Assembly: GCA_963521065.1 (NCBI GenBank)
Contig: CAUQTI010000004.1
Location: forward strand, 1 to 64,000
Direction: 5' to 3'
Length of the DNA: 64,000 bases
Origin: IOR16 sp963521065
GTDB taxonomy: Bacteria > Bacillota > Clostridia > Peptostreptococcales > Anaerovoracaceae
The position numbers and the translations under genes are program-made. The notes under the pieces were generated by a model, which saw only the letters and a program-made list of their open reading frames with translations, was not told where the DNA came from and ran no database searches. This document shows positions 61,909-64,000 of the stretch, piece by piece; position 1 is the stretch's first letter, and the number at the start of each line of letters is the position of its first letter.

Positions 61909-62871
61909 TTATTTCAGTTTACTTTCATTTTGTAAAAAATGGCGTTCTGCGTCGTCTCCTGCTTCCTTGCTTTCCGGTTTTTTTCCCAATTTGATACTGC
62001 CTGCCGTAAAAATAAGAAGCCCAATCCAAATAAATACAAAGGCTGAAAACTGTGCCAAGTCAAAGGGCTCTTTATAAACAAATATCCCCAAAATCAGACC
62101 CATAGAAGGTGAAAGATACTCTGTGACACCCAAAGTGATGAAATCAATGCGATTTGCAGCCATAGCAAAAAGCATGAGCGGAAGTGCTGTAACAGCCCCT
62201 GACAGGCTTAATAGCACAAGCTGTCCGGAAGTTGCAGAAGAAAAAGCTCCCTGTCCGGTAAATTCCATATAAAAAATAATCGGCAGAACAATTGGTACTA
62301 AGAACATGGTTTCATAAAGAAGTGCTAACAAAGAATTTACTTGAACTTTTTTCTTAATTGCGGCGTAAGTTGCAAACGTCAAAGCAAGCCCAAGCGCAAT
62401 AAAAGGAATCTGCCGGTAGGACACCAGCATAAAAGAAACACCTGCGAGCGCAAGTATAAATGCAGTTATTTTATATTTATCAAGCTTTTCATGAAAAAAG
62501 ATTACACCGAACACACAGACCATCAATGGCTCTATATAATAACCAATGCTTGTTTGAATAATAAACCCGCTGTTTACGGCCCATATATAGATTCCCCAAT
62601 TCGAAGAAATTAAAAAACCCGCTAAAAAAAAGGTCCGTTTTGCGCCCTTTTTTTTCAAAGGTTCCATCATTTTCTTCCATCCAAATAAAACCAAATCAAT
62701 GAAGAATACTAATATAAAGCAAAGGACCAGCCTATAAAACATGATTAGCAAAGGATTTACCGCTTGAAGCAATTTCCAGTAAATCGGTAAAATCCCCCAT
62801 AAAAGGGAGCATCCCAGAGCACATGCCAAGCCTTTTTTATATTCTAACTTGTTTTGCATTTCCTGATTCAT
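61909..62871 (-). CDS. rarD: RarD-type EamA-family transporter
   Basis: 320 residues, ten membrane helices, RarD pattern: 'GLACALGCSLLWGILPIYWKLL', 'SSNWGIYIWAVNSGFIIQTSIGYYIEPLM' and 'LGVTEYLSPSMGLILGIFVYKEPF'. E. coli RarD is linked to chloramphenicol sensitivity, and the wider family exports metabolites. First gene of the likely rarD-ykvI-hydrolase-kinase-regulator operon. Confidence 0.9.
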   Translation of the reverse strand: MNQEMQNKLEYKKGLACALGCSLLWGILPIYWKLLQAVNPLLIMFYRLVLCFILVFFIDLVLFGWKKMMEPLKKKGAKRTFFLAGFLISSNWGIYIWAVNSGFIIQTSIGYYIEPLMVCVFGVIFFHEKLDKYKITAFILALAGVSFMLVSYRQIPFIALGLALTFATYAAIKKKVQVNSLLALLYETMFLVPIVLPIIFYMEFTGQGAFSSATSGQLVLLSLSGAVTALPLMLFAMAANRIDFITLGVTEYLSPSMGLILGIFVYKEPFDLAQFSAFVFIWIGLLIFTAGSIKLGKKPESKEAGDDAERHFLQNESKLK

Positions 62872-63031
62872 CTTTTCACCTATAAAAACCTTTCTTTCTA
62901 TTTTTTAGAAAGGGAGCTGAAAACGTATCGTTAAAACCTGTGAGGTGCATTCTTTCCATGCTTTTCTATTTTATATCGAAAAATAAAAAAGAGCAAGTAA
63001 TTAGGGAGAGAAAGAAAAAACTGTCGAATCA

Positions 63032-63064
63032 CAAAAATGTCCCCTGTCTTCTGACAAGGGACAT
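63032..63064 (-). terminator. terminator of the Cys/Gly-rich protein gene
   Basis: ATGTCCCCTGTC (63037-63048) and GACAAGGGACAT (63053-63064) pair with one mismatch around TTCT, followed by TTTTTG on the minus strand, about 28 bases past the gene stop. Confidence 0.8.
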
Positions 63065-63091
63065 ATCTTTACGCATTTCATTTAATTGGCT

Positions 63092-63496
63092 TTAAAAAAG
63101 CCCTCCAAAAAATCCATCTTTACAGCCGCCACCTTGATTATTGTTCCAAATGAAGAAAATAACCAATAAAATGATAATCCAGAATCCGCCATTGCTATTA
63201 TTATCACAGCAGTCCCCGCGATCTCCACATCCGCCACCTCCTCCGAAGAAGGTTCCGGTTCCTCCGCAGAGCAAGAAAATTAAAATAAGAATTGGCAGCC
63301 AGCTTCCAAAGCCGTTATCATCCTGACAAGGTTCATTGCAATCAAATTTTGGCTCACAGCAGCAGTCATTCTGCGGCGGCTCACAACGGCACTCCTTATG
63401 CGCTTCGCTGTAAGCGTCCTTACGCACTTCGGCAACATCCTCACGAAACCCTCTTCGGTCTCTCTCCATGCTTGCCTTTATGTATTCATCGTTCAC
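63092..63496 (-). CDS. small Cys- and Gly-rich membrane protein, unrecognised
   Basis: 134 residues. A charged N-terminus (1-35) is followed by a Cys cluster (about 36-57, 'ECRCEPPQNDCCCEP'), one hydrophobic helix (LPILILIFLLCGG), a glycine/cysteine linker (FFGGGGGCGDRGDCCDNN), a second helix (FWIIILLVIFFIWN) and a Gly-rich tail ending FFGGLF. The alternating aromatic-hydrophobic segments resemble small spore or membrane proteins such as the YjcZ group, but no match is certain. Over ten Cys suggests metal binding or cross-linking. Confidence 0.6.
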   Translation of the reverse strand: MNDEYIKASMERDRRGFREDVAEVRKDAYSEAHKECRCEPPQNDCCCEPKFDCNEPCQDDNGFGSWLPILILIFLLCGGTGTFFGGGGGCGDRGDCCDNNSNGGFWIIILLVIFFIWNNNQGGGCKDGFFGGLF

Positions 63497-63574
63497 TGTA
63501 AAAGCACCTCCCTACTTTCAATCATAAAAGTTTCTGACCTTTTATCATATGTGTAAGGGAAGTAAAGGGTGCCA

Positions 63575-64000
63575 TTATTTTTCTCTCAATTTTTTTAATA
63601 AATGAACCATGTCCTCGGGAAGCGGCGCTTCTATTTTCATACTTTCTCCATTCACTGGGTGTCGAAAGGAAAGATAGGTTGCGTGCAAGGCCTGCCTTGT
63701 AATCCATTCAGGCTCTTCCTTTCCATAAAGTGCATCACTCACCAAAGGGTGCCCTATATAAGACATATGCACACGAATCTGATGTGTGCGTCCTGTTTCC
63801 AGTTGAAGCTCCAAAAATGTATGCGCAGCAAACTGTTCCAGTACCTTGTAGTGTGTAATCGAAGGATATCCGCTTTCCATAACGCCTCGAATGACATGAT
63901 CCTCCGAAACCCGTCCGATTGGTAAATCAATTACCCCCTCGTCTTCCGAAAATACCCCATGTACGATTGCAAGGTACTTCTTACAAACCGCATTTTTCGC
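63575..64000 (-). CDS. RluA-family pseudouridine synthase, C-terminal part
   Basis: About 141 codons run off the right edge. They hold 'KKYLAIVHGVF', 'DLPIGR', 'LLETGRTHQIRVH'-like 'LELQLETGRTHQIRVHMSY', 'HPLVSDALYG' and 'ALHATYLSFRHPVNGE', all RluA/RsuA-superfamily landmarks of the C-terminal half. The catalytic Asp block (GRLDxxTSG) must lie outside the window. It modifies uridine in rRNA or tRNA; the target is not determinable. Confidence 0.92.
   Translation of the reverse strand, partial: AKNAVCKKYLAIVHGVFSEDEGVIDLPIGRVSEDHVIRGVMESGYPSITHYKVLEQFAAHTFLELQLETGRTHQIRVHMSYIGHPLVSDALYGKEEPEWITRQALHATYLSFRHPVNGESMKIEAPLPEDMVHLLKKLREK

Overview
The window looks like a chromosomal segment of an anaerobic, low-GC Gram-positive bacterium of the class Clostridia. 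The signs are strong AGGAGG-type ribosome binding sites, TTGACA/TATAAT promoters, a ferredoxin fused to a flavodoxin-like domain, a bacteriohemerythrin, LanFEG/LanRK and YtrA-type modules, cobalamin riboswitches, and IS256 and IS3 elements. The genus cannot be fixed from the sequence. No rRNA, tRNA or CRISPR array was seen.

Region by region. 1-6.1 kb: a promoter and structured leader reading off the left edge, an EFR1-type ferredoxin, a chloramphenicol-acetyltransferase-like enzyme, a DUF2974 hydrolase, a tandem HD/HD-GYP protein and a stand-alone PLD-type protein. 6.0-17.8 kb: a nine-gene leftward operon (two paralogous SAM methyltransferases, a heterodimeric ABC half-transporter pair, then Nik/Opp-type permeases, ATPases and a lipoprotein). 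It is preceded by a cobalamin riboswitch with its own terminator and by a promoter of classical MerR architecture: a 19-bp spacer carrying a perfect dyad, divergent from a merR gene. This is the most interesting system in the window, a candidate cobalt, corrinoid or metallophore scavenging operon under double control.

17.8-28.3 kb is an accessory region. It holds a lactococcin-972-type bacteriocin with its ABC/DUF1430 partner genes, an orphan LanFEG-type peptide-resistance transporter with its two-component system, an IS256 element lying directly beside a truncated IS3-family element, and several broken small genes. 28.4-39.1 kb: bacteriohemerythrin and CheX, MsrAB, a disulfide oxidoreductase, a MalY/PatB C-S lyase, an MscS channel and SbcCD.

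39.3-43.0 kb: a second cobalamin-riboswitch locus (NifH-like ATPase, FecB/BtuF-like lipoprotein, FecCD permease, ABC ATPase, SAM methyltransferase, MarR regulator). It has decayed: the nifH-like gene and the permease/ATPase pair each carry a large internal deletion, the latter leaving an in-frame permease-ATPase chimera. 43-50 kb: a TraX remnant, a choloylglycine-hydrolase-family enzyme, a small acetyltransferase/nitroreductase/hydrolase operon, a protein of three fused RidA domains, and a chemoreceptor. 50-64 kb: a PTS-EIIC/EAL fusion, a DUF1538 membrane protein with a tandem PII-like protein, a YtrA-type GntR/ABC operon, a probable five-gene operon (RarD, YkvI, metallo-hydrolase, GlnK/GlnL-like two-component system), a Cys/Gly-rich membrane protein and a partial RluA pseudouridine synthase at the right edge.
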